Shown: positions 16,160-26,835, numbered from the stretch's first letter. The stretch is 64,000 nucleotides of DNA from CAMTVQ01 sp947085255 (GCA_947085255.1 CAMTVQ010000008.1:1-64000), one strand, 5' to 3'. Program-made: numbers and translations. Notes: a model not told the origin generated them from the letters alone.

Positions 16160-18193
16160 ATGAAACAAATGTTCAAAACCTTATTATGTATTCTTTTAGC
16201 GACTACTACACTGCATGGGCAGGGTAAAAAATGGTTTATTCCTTTAGACGAGGACTATTTTATTGCCGATGCTAATCAACAGGTATTGCCTGGCGATACC
16301 CTCGTGTTGCAAGGAGGCGATAGATGGAAACATTTACAGATAAAGGAAATACACGGAACGCCCACCAACCCAGTAGTCATAATTAATGAACCCAATAAAA
16401 CAGTTACGTTCCGAAAGGCAAAAGAGGGTAGCGGAGGTGTTCTTTCTATAACCTATTCTTCTAATGTACTACTTACAGGTTCTGGGAATGGTGGTAGTGC
16501 CGATAAAGGTCATCCTAATTATTATGGCATACGGCTAATTACAGATACAGCCAATGTTATGCTATCATTCTCACATGGCACTACAGCCATTACAGCAGAG
16601 CGAATATACATAGAAGGAGCAAAGGTTTCTGTTCCCGATCTAAATGGAAAAAATAAAGCAGCAGGCGCAGCAATTTCGGCAAAAACAGACCCAAAATGTA
16701 GCGATGGTGTTTTAGAAAATTACTATGGAGAATTTACCTTAGAAAATTTATTTATTCGAAATTGCTATATTAAAAATGCTGGAGCCGAAGGGATTTATGC
16801 CGGGTTTACCAATGGGAGTTCCAGTCCTGTGACAATCAGTGGAGGAGAATGTTTGCAGAAATATCTATATACGCAAGTGCCTGTTATCGAAAATGGCAAG
16901 GTAGTAGGCGTAATTACCAAAATAGACACGGTTAATCGTAAGGTAACTACAGTAATGCCACACATGCTCAAAAACGTACAAATCTATGATAATGTTTTTG
17001 ACGGAACAGGCTGGGATGGCATACAGGTAAATTGGGCATGCGATGTAACTATCCGCAATAATAAAATTACTAATTATGGATTTCTGGATAATACTGAACA
17101 AAAAAACGGCATTAATCTAGGTACCAATTTTGCAGGCAAAATTTACAACAACTATATTAATGGAGGCAAGGGCTTTGGCATTAGTGTAAAACCCGATGGA
17201 GATGTAGATATTATCAATAACATTGTGATCAATGCAGGGGTTAGTTCAAGAACTGATACTAATGCTCGCGCTGCAATTGTTTTCTACAATTCTGGTTATC
17301 AAGACGATTATTTATACTATCAATGCGCTGACTTTAACCCGATTAAAAAGACAAATATTTACAATAACTTAATAATTGCCCCTCGATTGCATGGTGTTTC
17401 ATTAGATGGTGGGACAAAAGGAGGCAACCCCAATAATTTTGAAATTAATGTGGGCAATAATATTGTGGTTGGCAATTTTATCGAAAAATCGAGCGGGGGA
17501 TATTCTTTTTACTTAAATCCTTTTTACAGGCAAGGCGGGGCAATCAATTTTGCCTTAAACAGCGATATTGCCTTTGGTACCAATAGGAATAAATCGGATA
17601 CGGCAACACTGTGCCATGCAGTAAACAAAAAATATAAAACGATTGACGAACTGCGTTTAGTTAATACAAGTACACTCGACCCGATGTATTGGGATTATAA
17701 TCCTACCAGCAGTTCCCCATTTTTAAATAAAGGAATCAATTTTACTAAAGTATTAGAGATAGTAGATTATTACTACAAGCGACGTTTTGTGGCAAAAAAA
17801 GGCAGTCTTAATCATCCTGCTACTGCTAATATCATTACTTATCAAGGAACAATTATCCTTCCGTCATACATTGATATGGGACCAGTGGAACACTATACAA
17901 TTTTTAATGATAAGCCAGCCTTGAGGTTAGCTAATCAAGAGGAGTTGTCTGAAGCTACTAACGATGCATGGAGTATCTACCCCAACCCCGCTACTAACCA
18001 TTTATACCTTAATGGAGATATAAGTAAAGTAAAAAAGATGATTATTTACAACCTGTTAGGTATGCAAATAATGGAAGTAACGGGCAGTATGGAGGAGTTA
18101 AAAATTGCTGAGCTCCCTACTGGATATTATCAGGTACAGTTGTATTTGGACAGCGGCGAAGTGCAAAGTTTTAAATTGATGAAGCAGGAATAA
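16160..18193 (+). CDS. Secreted parallel beta-helix protein with T9SS sorting domain
   Basis: A 677-residue protein with a signal peptide (cleavage near LHGQG). The middle (about 190-470) shows repeated short strands with N-rich turns (IYDNVFDGTGWDGIQV, VTIRNNKITNYGF, IYNNYINGGKGFGI). This is the pattern of right-handed parallel beta-helices found in polysaccharide lyases and adhesins. The last approx. 75 residues (SIYPNPATNHLYL, IYNLLGMQIMEV) are a T9SS type A domain closely similar to that of the next gene. Substrate unknown; a pectate-lyase-like function is possible but no catalytic site was identified. Confidence 0.8.
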   Translation: MKQMFKTLLCILLATTTLHGQGKKWFIPLDEDYFIADANQQVLPGDTLVLQGGDRWKHLQIKEIHGTPTNPVVIINEPNKTVTFRKAKEGSGGVLSITYSSNVLLTGSGNGGSADKGHPNYYGIRLITDTANVMLSFSHGTTAITAERIYIEGAKVSVPDLNGKNKAAGAAISAKTDPKCSDGVLENYYGEFTLENLFIRNCYIKNAGAEGIYAGFTNGSSSPVTISGGECLQKYLYTQVPVIENGKVVGVITKIDTVNRKVTTVMPHMLKNVQIYDNVFDGTGWDGIQVNWACDVTIRNNKITNYGFLDNTEQKNGINLGTNFAGKIYNNYINGGKGFGISVKPDGDVDIINNIVINAGVSSRTDTNARAAIVFYNSGYQDDYLYYQCADFNPIKKTNIYNNLIIAPRLHGVSLDGGTKGGNPNNFEINVGNNIVVGNFIEKSSGGYSFYLNPFYRQGGAINFALNSDIAFGTNRNKSDTATLCHAVNKKYKTIDELRLVNTSTLDPMYWDYNPTSSSPFLNKGINFTKVLEIVDYYYKRRFVAKKGSLNHPATANIITYQGTIILPSYIDMGPVEHYTIFNDKPALRLANQEELSEATNDAWSIYPNPATNHLYLNGDISKVKKMIIYNLLGMQIMEVTGSMEELKIAELPTGYYQVQLYLDSGEVQSFKLMKQE

Positions 18194-18297
18194 AATATAG
18201 TGAAGTAGGCATGCTGTATAGCTTTTAGGATAGGAGAGGCATCGCCAATAAAATGCAGATTCCTCCTGCGTCGGAAGGATAACTAAACAACAAAAAC

Positions 18298-20211
18298 ATG
18301 AAAGCTTTTTTAATTCTATTGTGCAGTTTACTTACACTAAGTGTACAGGCTCAAAAAATAAAACCCTTGAGAACTCTGCTCAAAACGCCTTTTGAACAAT
18401 ATCAAGAGATTGCCCTCACCTTACATTTTAATTTAAAAAAAGCGAGCGCCGCCAATGGTAGGTTAGTGGTACCTATTGTAAAGGAAGGTAGGCCACGGTA
18501 CTTAGTTACCGATTTAAGAGGTATGGAGGTACTTGTGCCGGAAGCAGCAGGCAAAACCACCGATTATGTAAAAGAACTTGGCAAAATAGAACAGTACAGC
18601 ATTTTTATTAGAGGTAATTATACCAATATCATCCAAGATTTGTTGCTGTTCGATACTATAACCCATTCGTTTTTAGATATGGCAACGGTATATCCCTTTG
18701 TAGCAAACAGCTATTATTTTATGCTACTGCATGAAAATGAACAATACATATACTATATCAATGCGATAAATGATACTACCTTTTATCAGGGGAGGTACAA
18801 TAAAATCTCAAAAAGTGATAAGCAAAATGTCTTTGCGTCGGCAAAAATAGGAAGGGCTGAGCTAGAACATTTTTATACTTATTATAACCAAGAAACAGGA
18901 GAATATAGCGAACGCAGAGTACAGGTGTTGAATGCGGATAGAGTAATTTTTAGATTTGGCAATTTGATGTATAGTTTGGAAGTAGAGGGCAATAACATTA
19001 CCGACTTGGCAGACGGAACTGGATACGGGAATATATGCCATGATCCGCTAGAAGAGTCTAAAATTCCATTGTATAGGATAGGAGATAAGGGATATTACTA
19101 TGCCAACAGGTCGGATACAACTTTTAAGTATTTGAATAGTGAGGGAAATGAATATAGCTATACATACAAACGTTATGGATTTTACGAAACAGATGGTACG
19201 GTAGCTGGTACGCATGTAGTGTATGCGGTTAATGTGCGCGAGCACACATCTAATTTTGGTGTTGAGCTTGTACCGTATGTAAATACGATACATAGCCCTG
19301 CTTATTACAAAGGGAATATTTATTTTATGGCAAGTACTAGTACCATTGAAGATTATGAATTTGCTTTTTCTATACTCAGTATAAGCAGGCAAGGAGATAG
19401 TACTCAAGTTAGTAAGCTATCGAATGACTTTGCATATAATTTTTCATACGATGTGAGTGATTATATTGGAAATTATCATTTGAGCATTACAGATGCAGCT
19501 ATTTACGTTCAGTCGTATGCCTATAACAACTATGTTGGGCAGGATATAAATGTCTTGGCTTCTGTTAGTGGAAAGCAAGATGTAGAAAAACCGAAAATAA
19601 TATTTGATGGATATTACAATCCAATTTCATCTAAAATGCACTATGGTATGCAAGGAACATTAAGAGTACTTAACAATAAAGTATATTTTCATGATGTCTT
19701 TATACCTGCGGAAGGAGAAAGCTATCAACTAACGGCATTAATGGAATTAGATCCTGCAACAGATACGGTAAGAATAGCAGATATCATTTTTCAAAAGGAT
19801 TTTACCGATACGTTGGAAACTGCATATAAAGCAAATAAATCAGCTGAAGCCAGCATTGGCACTGGCGACGAGTTATACTTTTTGAATAACAAACTAATAT
19901 ACCGTAAGTTAGATACTTATTATGTAATAGATTACAGTGATACCAGCACCTCTAGCGTGCAACCCATTGTGCAGCAAAATCGTAGCTATAGCATTTACCC
20001 CAACCCGGCTACTAACCGCTTATTTCTTAGTGGTGATATAAACAAAATAGAAAAAGTAGCTGTGTATAATTTATTGGGTACACGTGTAAAGCAATTAACC
20101 AATGTTGCTCAATGGCTGGATATATCCGATTTACCAGCTGGCTATTACCAAGTGCTGCTGTACCTACAAAGCGGAGGAATACAGGCACTTAAATTTGTAA
20201 AAAGCGATTAA
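18298..20211 (+). CDS. Secreted beta-propeller-like protein with T9SS sorting domain
   Basis: A 637-residue protein with a signal peptide (MKAFLILLCSLLTLSVQAQ). The body has repeated strand-turn units such as YYANRSDTTF, YKGNIYFMAST and NNKVYFHDVF, suggesting a beta-propeller; no exact family is recognised. The C-terminus (SIYPNPATNRLFL, VYNLLGTRVKQL, GYYQVLLYLQSG) is a T9SS type A domain and a near-paralogue of the preceding gene's. Likely displayed on or released from the cell surface. Confidence 0.75.
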   Translation: MKAFLILLCSLLTLSVQAQKIKPLRTLLKTPFEQYQEIALTLHFNLKKASAANGRLVVPIVKEGRPRYLVTDLRGMEVLVPEAAGKTTDYVKELGKIEQYSIFIRGNYTNIIQDLLLFDTITHSFLDMATVYPFVANSYYFMLLHENEQYIYYINAINDTTFYQGRYNKISKSDKQNVFASAKIGRAELEHFYTYYNQETGEYSERRVQVLNADRVIFRFGNLMYSLEVEGNNITDLADGTGYGNICHDPLEESKIPLYRIGDKGYYYANRSDTTFKYLNSEGNEYSYTYKRYGFYETDGTVAGTHVVYAVNVREHTSNFGVELVPYVNTIHSPAYYKGNIYFMASTSTIEDYEFAFSILSISRQGDSTQVSKLSNDFAYNFSYDVSDYIGNYHLSITDAAIYVQSYAYNNYVGQDINVLASVSGKQDVEKPKIIFDGYYNPISSKMHYGMQGTLRVLNNKVYFHDVFIPAEGESYQLTALMELDPATDTVRIADIIFQKDFTDTLETAYKANKSAEASIGTGDELYFLNNKLIYRKLDTYYVIDYSDTSTSSVQPIVQQNRSYSIYPNPATNRLFLSGDINKIEKVAVYNLLGTRVKQLTNVAQWLDISDLPAGYYQVLLYLQSGGIQALKFVKSD

Positions 20212-20464
20212 TTATTTTTGTAACTAGTGTAAAGGTATAGCATCAGTTAGGCAACCTAATAATCATCCGAATGTTTTGTTCTTGCCAATAACTTTATTTA
20301 GAATCAATCCAAATTGAGAAAAAAAGCCACATCATGTGAGCATCAATTTTGAAAATTCTAAATTTGCCAACGTTTAAAAGTAGGTTTTAGGGTAATAATG
20401 GAATTATTAGCTACTTACTTTTTTGTATATCAGTTCGATACGATTTTAATAGATAAAACTCAAT
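20212..20464 (+). other. Intergenic region upstream of the alternative complex III operon
   Basis: About 250 bp without a convincing gene. TAAATTTG at 20359-20366 matches the -7 consensus, but no -33 TTTG is at the right distance. The operon promoter is probably within this segment. No hairpin with a T-run was found. Confidence 0.5.
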
Positions 20465-21754
20465 ATGAATTACGGATTATCGTCGGTTAAATTCAGCTCA
20501 CACAAAACACTAGTAATTCTGCTTGTGGCATTTTTGTTTGCAACTATAAGCACACAAGCACAAGATGTGGCAGAAGGCGAAAAGCTATTTAAGCAGAATT
20601 GCACTTCGTGCCATCAGGTAAAAAAGCAGGTAGTTGGTCCAGCTTTAAAGGGGGTAGAAACCCGTTGGGCAGATCAAGGTTTATTGATTAAGTTCATCCA
20701 AAACTCTCAATCGGTAATAAAAAGCGGCGATGCTTACTCAAATGAGCTGTACAAAAAGTACAATCAAACGATAATGCCGAATCATGCTTTCTTGACAGAT
20801 GCCAATGTGCAGTCGATTTTAGCATACATTAAGGTAGAAGCCGAAAAGAAAGAAGAAGTAGCTAAAGGTACAGAAGGCGAAGAAGGTTCTGCACAGAAAG
20901 AAGATGAAGGAATTAGCGATTTAGCGATTTGGGGATTAGTAGGTGCCGTGTTGTTGTTGTTCTTTATTATCGGTATCATGAACCGAGTAATCGGAACATT
21001 GGAGCGCGTGATAAAACAAAAGAATGGCGAAGAGATTACAGAAGAAGACGAATTAAAAACGGAAGCGTTTGGTGGACTTAAAAAGCTAGCTAAAAACCGT
21101 ACTGTAGTTGTAGGTAGTATAATTGCATTCATTATCACTATGTCGGTAGTTGGCTACCGCGATTTAATGAGCATAGGTTTAGAAGAAGGATATCAGCCAA
21201 AACAACCAATAGCTTTTTCTCATCAATTACATGCTGGGACGTATCAAATTAATTGCCAGTACTGTCACTCAGGAGCATTTAAAAGTAAAAACGCAAGTAT
21301 CCCATCGGCTAACGTGTGTATGAATTGTCATAAATACGTACAACTTACCGAAAAATACGATGGTGCAATTTCTCCAGAGATTTCAAAAATATATACTGCA
21401 TTGGATTACAATCCAGAAACACAGCAGTATGGTACCAACCAAAAACCAATTGAATGGGTGCGTGTACACAACTTACAAGACTTTGTGTATTTCCCTCACT
21501 CACAGCACGTAAAAGTAGCTGGAATTGCTTGTCAGAAATGCCACGGTCCAGTAGAAACGATGAAAGAAATCGTTCAGTATGCTCCACTTACTATGGCTTG
21601 GTGTATCAACTGTCACCGCGAAACAGAAATGACACATGCTAAAGATAATGCCTATTATGATCGCTTAATTAAAGCGCATGAAATGTTGAAAAAAGGCGAG
21701 AAAATGACAGTAGCAGCTGTAGGTGGTTTAGAGTGTGCTAAGTGTCATTATTAA
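20465..21754 (+). CDS. actA: Alternative complex III subunit A, six-haem cytochrome c
   Basis: A 429-residue exported subunit of the quinol:cytochrome c/acceptor oxidoreductase that replaces bc1. It has six CxxCH haem sites. One is in an N-terminal mono-haem cytochrome domain (CTSCH). Five are in the C-terminal ActA part (CQYCH, CMNCH, CQKCH, CINCH, CAKCH). Two membrane segments lie between them (about 155-177 and 215-235). Signal peptide at about 10-33. First gene of a tight operon running to coxA. The extra N-terminal cytochrome domain is the one departure from the pentahaem form. Confidence 0.92.
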   Translation: MNYGLSSVKFSSHKTLVILLVAFLFATISTQAQDVAEGEKLFKQNCTSCHQVKKQVVGPALKGVETRWADQGLLIKFIQNSQSVIKSGDAYSNELYKKYNQTIMPNHAFLTDANVQSILAYIKVEAEKKEEVAKGTEGEEGSAQKEDEGISDLAIWGLVGAVLLLFFIIGIMNRVIGTLERVIKQKNGEEITEEDELKTEAFGGLKKLAKNRTVVVGSIIAFIITMSVVGYRDLMSIGLEEGYQPKQPIAFSHQLHAGTYQINCQYCHSGAFKSKNASIPSANVCMNCHKYVQLTEKYDGAISPEISKIYTALDYNPETQQYGTNQKPIEWVRVHNLQDFVYFPHSQHVKVAGIACQKCHGPVETMKEIVQYAPLTMAWCINCHRETEMTHAKDNAYYDRLIKAHEMLKKGEKMTVAAVGGLECAKCHY

Positions 21755-21789
21755 TAGAAATTTAAAAAAGCTGAAATCTTAACGATAAG

Positions 21790-24700
21790 ATGGAAAATAA
21801 TAAAAAATACTGGAAAGGCTTAGAAGAACTGCATGAAACGCCTGAGTTTAAGGGCTTGCAAGGCAGAGAATTTGCAGAAGAATTACCTGTAGAAGAAGTG
21901 TTGAGCGAAGGAACGCTAAGTACACCAACCCCACGACGCAACTTTTTGAAAGCAATGGGCTTTGGTGTAGGTGCGGTAACGCTTGCTGCATGTAATCGTG
22001 CTCCAGTAAATAAGGCTGTTCCTTATTTAATCAAGCCAGAAGAAATTACTCCAGGTGTTGCTAACTATTATGCATCTACCTACAACGGGTATGGCGTAAT
22101 CGTAAAAACACGCGAAGGACGTCCTATCAAAATTGAAGGAAATCCAGCTTCACCAATTAATAAAGGAGGCGTGTGTGCACAAGGGCAGGCTTCAGTATTA
22201 GATTTATACGACAATAACCGACTAAACGGACCAATGCTAAACGGCAATGCTTCAAGTTGGGATGTAGTAGATACTTTCTTAAAAGAACAACTTACCGCAA
22301 TTTCTACAGAAGGAAAAGGAATTCGTGTACTTGCTTCTTCTATTCTAAGCCCATCTACAAAAGCATTGTTAGATGAGTTTACAGCAAAATACCCTACTAC
22401 AAAACTTATTACTTACGATACCATTTCTGCATCGGCTATTATAAATGCCAACAGAAATAGCTTTGATAAGCCAACATTACCAAGCTACCGCTTTGATAAT
22501 GCTCAGGTAATTGTAAGTTTTGATGCCGATTTCTTAGGTTCATGGATTTCTCCAGTAGAATTTACTAAGCAATATGTATTTAATCGTAATGCATTTGCTT
22601 TGAAGGCGAATAAATCAATGTCACGTCACATTCAAATAGAATCGACGTTGTCATTAACTGGTAGTAATGCCGATAAACGTATTACCCTAAAACCTTCACA
22701 ACAAGGTGTAGCTGTACTGGCATTATACAATGCATTAGCAAAATCTTCTGGTGCGCCAACATTTAATGTGTCGGGCTTAGAAGAAAGCAAGCAAGAAGCA
22801 ATTGAAGCTACAGCAAAAGAATTATTAGTTGCTAAAGGAAAGTCTTTAGTAGTATCAGGTTCTAATGATGTATCGGTACAAGTAGTTATTAATGCCATAA
22901 ACAGCTTATTAGGCAGTTATGGTGTAACTATTGATTTAGATAACGCATCTAATCAGAAACAAGGTACAGACGTAGAAGTAACTGAACTGGTAAAAGAAAT
23001 GAATAGTGGTGCTGTTGGCGCATTGTTTGTTTTGGGAGTAAATCCTGCATATACTTTACCAAATCCTGCTGCATTTACCGAGGCTCTTAAAAAAGTAAAA
23101 CTAACGGTATCATTTGCTGATAGAGTAGATGAAACGGCTGTATTATGTGCTGTTGTTGCTCCAGATAATCATTATCTAGAATCATGGGGTGATGCAGAAA
23201 CAAGACGTGGAGTATATGCTATTGTACAACCTACAATAAATCCTGTTTACAATACCCGTCAAGCACAACAAACGTTCTTAAACTTAGCTGATAATGTAGC
23301 TTCGTATTACGAATACTTAACAGCGTATTGGAATACAAATGTGTATCCTAAAAATACTACAGGCGAAAGCTTTAATGCTTTTTGGCAAAATGTATTGCGT
23401 GATGGACATTTTATTGCTCCAGCATTACCTTCTCAATCATACACGTTTACTAAAGACCTAACAGCTGTTGCAGAAACCATAAAAGGTACTGCTAAAGCAA
23501 GTTCAGGTGTAGAATTAACACTATACACTCCTGTAATTATGGGTGATGGTGCTAATGGTAATAACCCTTGGTTATTAGAAATGCCAGATCCTGTTTCTAA
23601 AGTAAGCTGGGATAACTATGTAGCTGTTTCTAAGAAACAAGCAGATGAGTGGGGAGTAAAAGATAACGATGTAGTTGAAGTAAAATCAGCTAATCACAGC
23701 GTAAAATTACCAATCGTTATTCAGCCAGGTCAAATTTATGGCTCAGCAAGTATTGCTTTAGGCTATGGTCGTACCGCAGCTGGTAAAGCAGGTAATAATG
23801 TAGGTAAAAATGCTTTCCCTTTTGTATCTATCCTAAACGGATCGTTTCAAAATATTGCTGCAGTTACGATTACCAAAACAGCAGAAGTATATGAATTAGC
23901 GGTAACACAAACACATACTTCTATTGAAGGACGTGATATTGTACGTGAAACTACTTTGGGCGAATATCAAGAAGACCCAACTGCACGTAGCGGCAAACGC
24001 CACAAAGAAAAAATGTATGACCTGTGGTACACCCATCGCAAAGATGGTCACCATTGGGGTATGGCAGTAGATTTAAATGCATGTACTGGTTGCAGTGCGT
24101 GTATTGTAAGTTGCTCTGCAGAAAATAACGTAGCTGTAGTAGGAAGAGAAGAAGTGCTGAAACGTAGAGAGATGCACTGGATTCGTATTGATAGATACTA
24201 TACCTTCAATGAAGGCGATAAATCGGCCACACGCGAAAAAGAGTACAATCATTTCGAAGATTTCGAAAATGTATCTGTAGTTCATCAGCCAATGATGTGC
24301 CAGCATTGCGATCACGCACCATGCGAGTCGGTTTGTCCAGTATTAGCTACTATGCACTCTTCGGAAGGCTTAAACCAAATGGTATATAACCGTTGCTTTG
24401 GAACACGCTATTGCGCAAACAACTGTCCGTACAAAGTGCGTCGTTTCAACTGGTTCGATTATGCAAATAATAACGACTTTGATTACCACATGAACAATGA
24501 TATGGGCAAAATGGTGCTCAATCCAGATGTGACTGTGCGTAGCCGCGGTGTAATGGAAAAATGTTCAATGTGTGTGCAACGTATACAAGCAGGTAAATTG
24601 GAAGCTAAAGTGGCAAAAGCACCACTTCTTGATGGCAAAATCCAAACAGCTTGTTCTAGTTCATGTCCAGCAGATGCAATTGTGTTTGGAGATATTAATG

Positions 24701-24858
24701 ATCCAAATAGCAAAGTATCTCAGTTGTTGAAAGACGAACGCGTATTTTATGTACTAGAAGAGCTAAACGTACAACCAGGTATTGGCTATTTAACCATGGT
24801 GCGTAATACCGAAAAGAAAGCAACTCATGCAGAGCATGGCGCGCATCACGAGGGATAA
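21790..24858 (+). CDS. actB: Alternative complex III subunit B, molybdopterin-oxidoreductase-like with Fe-S domain
   Basis: A 1022-residue protein. A twin-arginine-type signal (RRNFLKAMGFGVGAV, about residues 50-65) ends in LAAC, a possible lipobox. A complex-iron-sulfur-molybdoenzyme-like large domain follows. A C-terminal ferredoxin domain carries four cysteine clusters beginning at CTGCSACIVSC and including CQHCDHAPCESVC, CANNCPY and CSMCVQRI. ActB combines the large and Fe-S subunits of ordinary molybdoenzymes and usually lacks the Mo cofactor. It lies 35 bp after actA. Confidence 0.93.
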   Translation: MENNKKYWKGLEELHETPEFKGLQGREFAEELPVEEVLSEGTLSTPTPRRNFLKAMGFGVGAVTLAACNRAPVNKAVPYLIKPEEITPGVANYYASTYNGYGVIVKTREGRPIKIEGNPASPINKGGVCAQGQASVLDLYDNNRLNGPMLNGNASSWDVVDTFLKEQLTAISTEGKGIRVLASSILSPSTKALLDEFTAKYPTTKLITYDTISASAIINANRNSFDKPTLPSYRFDNAQVIVSFDADFLGSWISPVEFTKQYVFNRNAFALKANKSMSRHIQIESTLSLTGSNADKRITLKPSQQGVAVLALYNALAKSSGAPTFNVSGLEESKQEAIEATAKELLVAKGKSLVVSGSNDVSVQVVINAINSLLGSYGVTIDLDNASNQKQGTDVEVTELVKEMNSGAVGALFVLGVNPAYTLPNPAAFTEALKKVKLTVSFADRVDETAVLCAVVAPDNHYLESWGDAETRRGVYAIVQPTINPVYNTRQAQQTFLNLADNVASYYEYLTAYWNTNVYPKNTTGESFNAFWQNVLRDGHFIAPALPSQSYTFTKDLTAVAETIKGTAKASSGVELTLYTPVIMGDGANGNNPWLLEMPDPVSKVSWDNYVAVSKKQADEWGVKDNDVVEVKSANHSVKLPIVIQPGQIYGSASIALGYGRTAAGKAGNNVGKNAFPFVSILNGSFQNIAAVTITKTAEVYELAVTQTHTSIEGRDIVRETTLGEYQEDPTARSGKRHKEKMYDLWYTHRKDGHHWGMAVDLNACTGCSACIVSCSAENNVAVVGREEVLKRREMHWIRIDRYYTFNEGDKSATREKEYNHFEDFENVSVVHQPMMCQHCDHAPCESVCPVLATMHSSEGLNQMVYNRCFGTRYCANNCPYKVRRFNWFDYANNNDFDYHMNNDMGKMVLNPDVTVRSRGVMEKCSMCVQRIQAGKLEAKVAKAPLLDGKIQTACSSSCPADAIVFGDINDPNSKVSQLLKDERVFYVLEELNVQPGIGYLTMVRNTEKKATHAEHGAHHEG

Positions 24859-24899
24859 GAGAGTTAAGTTAAAGAACAACATACATAATTTGTTTAGAT

Positions 24900-26315
24900 A
24901 TGCATCACGAATCAGTAATACGTGAACCTTTAGTAACAGGAAAACCAACCCTACGAGACATTACCGACGACGTAATACGTCCGGTAATGAGTAAACCATC
25001 AAAAGAATGGTGGTGGGCGTTTTCAATCTCATTTGCTGTATTTATGCTATGGGTAGGTACAATTACGTACACATTTACTACAGGTATAGGTACTTGGGGA
25101 TTGAATAAAACAGTGGGTTGGGCATGGGATATCACCGATTTCGTATGGTGGGTAGGTATTGGTCACGCTGGTACATTAATCTCTGCTATCTTGTTGTTAT
25201 TCCGTCAAAACTGGCGTAATTCTATCAACCGTTCGGCAGAAGCGATGACGATTTTTGCGGTTATTTGTGCCGCTACCTACATTTTTGCACATATGGGTCG
25301 TCCATGGTTGTTCTTTTGGGCATTACCATTACCAAATACTTACGGCTCGCTTTGGGTAAACTTTAACTCTCCGCTGGTATGGGACGTATTTGCCATCTCT
25401 ACCTATTTCTCGGTATCGCTATTGTTCTGGTACATTGGTTTAATTCCGGATATTGCCACAGTTCGTGATAGAGCTAAAGGATTACAGAAAAAAGTATATG
25501 CTATATTAAGTTTTGGATGGGTAGGTAACGTAAAATCATGGCAACGTTTTGAAGCTGTGTCTTTAATTCTTGCTGGTTTATCTACACCTCTTGTACTTTC
25601 GGTACATACTATCGTATCATTCGACTTTGCTACCTCGGTTGTACCAGGCTGGCATACAACAATTTTTCCTCCTTATTTCGTTGCGGGTGCTATTTTCTCG
25701 GGTTTTGCCATGGTGCAAACCTTGTTGATCATTGCCCGCGTAGTGCTTAAGGTAGAAAACTATATTACTATCCGTCACATCGAGTTGATGAACATTATCA
25801 TCATGGTAACGGGTTCTATTGTAGGTGTAGCATATGGTACAGAATTCTTTATTGCATGGTACTCTGGTGTAGAGTATGAGCAATATGCGTTTATTAACCG
25901 TGCAACTGGTCCATACTGGTGGGCATACTGGAGCATGATTTCTTGTAACGTAATTACCCCACAATTAATGTGGTTCAAAAAAATTCGTTGCAGCCCGGTT
26001 GCTACATTTATCATTTCTATTTTCGTAAACATAGGTATGTGGTTTGAGCGTTTCGTAATTATCGTAACCTCATTGCACAGAGATTACCTGCCGTCAAGTT
26101 GGGTAATGTACTCACCAACATGGGTAGAGGTATGTATCTTCATCGGAAGTATTGGATTGTTCTTCACCTTATTCTTATTATTCATCCGTTTCTTACCATC
26201 TATTGCTATGGCAGAGGTGAAATTACTATTGAAGAGTTCAAGTGAAGATGCTAAGAGTAGATTTAAAACGCACACGGGTGCACACGCAGCGAAAGGAGTA
26301 AACAGCCATGAGTAA
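24900..26315 (+). CDS. actC: Alternative complex III subunit C, NrfD/PsrC-like membrane protein
   Basis: A 471-residue integral membrane protein with about ten hydrophobic helices, starting with WAFSISFAVFMLWVGTITY. It belongs to the NrfD/PsrC family, which holds the quinol site of this complex. Its last codons overlap actD by 8 bp, indicating coupled translation. Confidence 0.92.
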   Translation: MHHESVIREPLVTGKPTLRDITDDVIRPVMSKPSKEWWWAFSISFAVFMLWVGTITYTFTTGIGTWGLNKTVGWAWDITDFVWWVGIGHAGTLISAILLLFRQNWRNSINRSAEAMTIFAVICAATYIFAHMGRPWLFFWALPLPNTYGSLWVNFNSPLVWDVFAISTYFSVSLLFWYIGLIPDIATVRDRAKGLQKKVYAILSFGWVGNVKSWQRFEAVSLILAGLSTPLVLSVHTIVSFDFATSVVPGWHTTIFPPYFVAGAIFSGFAMVQTLLIIARVVLKVENYITIRHIELMNIIIMVTGSIVGVAYGTEFFIAWYSGVEYEQYAFINRATGPYWWAYWSMISCNVITPQLMWFKKIRCSPVATFIISIFVNIGMWFERFVIIVTSLHRDYLPSSWVMYSPTWVEVCIFIGSIGLFFTLFLLFIRFLPSIAMAEVKLLLKSSSEDAKSRFKTHTGAHAAKGVNSHE

Positions 26316-26835
26316 AAGCACTAAAAAATACGCTATTGCCCTTTTTAATGATGAAGACATCTTAAAATCGGGGATTAAAAAAGTTCAATCGGCAGGATTA
26401 TCTATTTATGATGTATTTATGCCTTACCCTGTACACGGTATAGATACCATGTTAGGAGTAAAACGTTCACGCTTACCAAAGGCAGCCTTTTTGTTTGGTG
26501 TTGTTGGGTTTTTGTGTGGATTTACACTTATCTATTACACCAACATGTATGATTGGGCAATGGATGTGGGTGGTAAACCTAATACATACCCTACGGTAAC
26601 GTTTGTACCAGTTTGCTTTGAGCTTACTGTGTTACTTGCTGCTTATGGTATGGGCTTTACATTTTTTGCAGCAAGTGGATTGTATCCAGGAGCTAAGCCA
26701 TTTATTATGGATGAGCGTGCTACTGACGATCATTTTGTATTGGCTATTGAGTTGAACGATGCCAATAGTGTTGCGGTAAACGAAATATTGAATCAAACAG
26801 GTGCTGTAGAAGTAAAGCAAGTAGAACAACAATAA
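26308..26835 (+). CDS. actD: Alternative complex III subunit D (DUF3341)
   Basis: A 175-residue protein of the DUF3341/ActD family. The start KKYAIALFNDEDILKSGIKK and the two membrane helices (about 60-78 and 98-122) are characteristic. It overlaps actC by 8 bp and precedes actE by 18 bp. The C-terminus is cytosolic or periplasmic, with the family's FVLAIELND segment. Confidence 0.9.
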   Translation: MSKSTKKYAIALFNDEDILKSGIKKVQSAGLSIYDVFMPYPVHGIDTMLGVKRSRLPKAAFLFGVVGFLCGFTLIYYTNMYDWAMDVGGKPNTYPTVTFVPVCFELTVLLAAYGMGFTFFAASGLYPGAKPFIMDERATDDHFVLAIELNDANSVAVNEILNQTGAVEVKQVEQQ

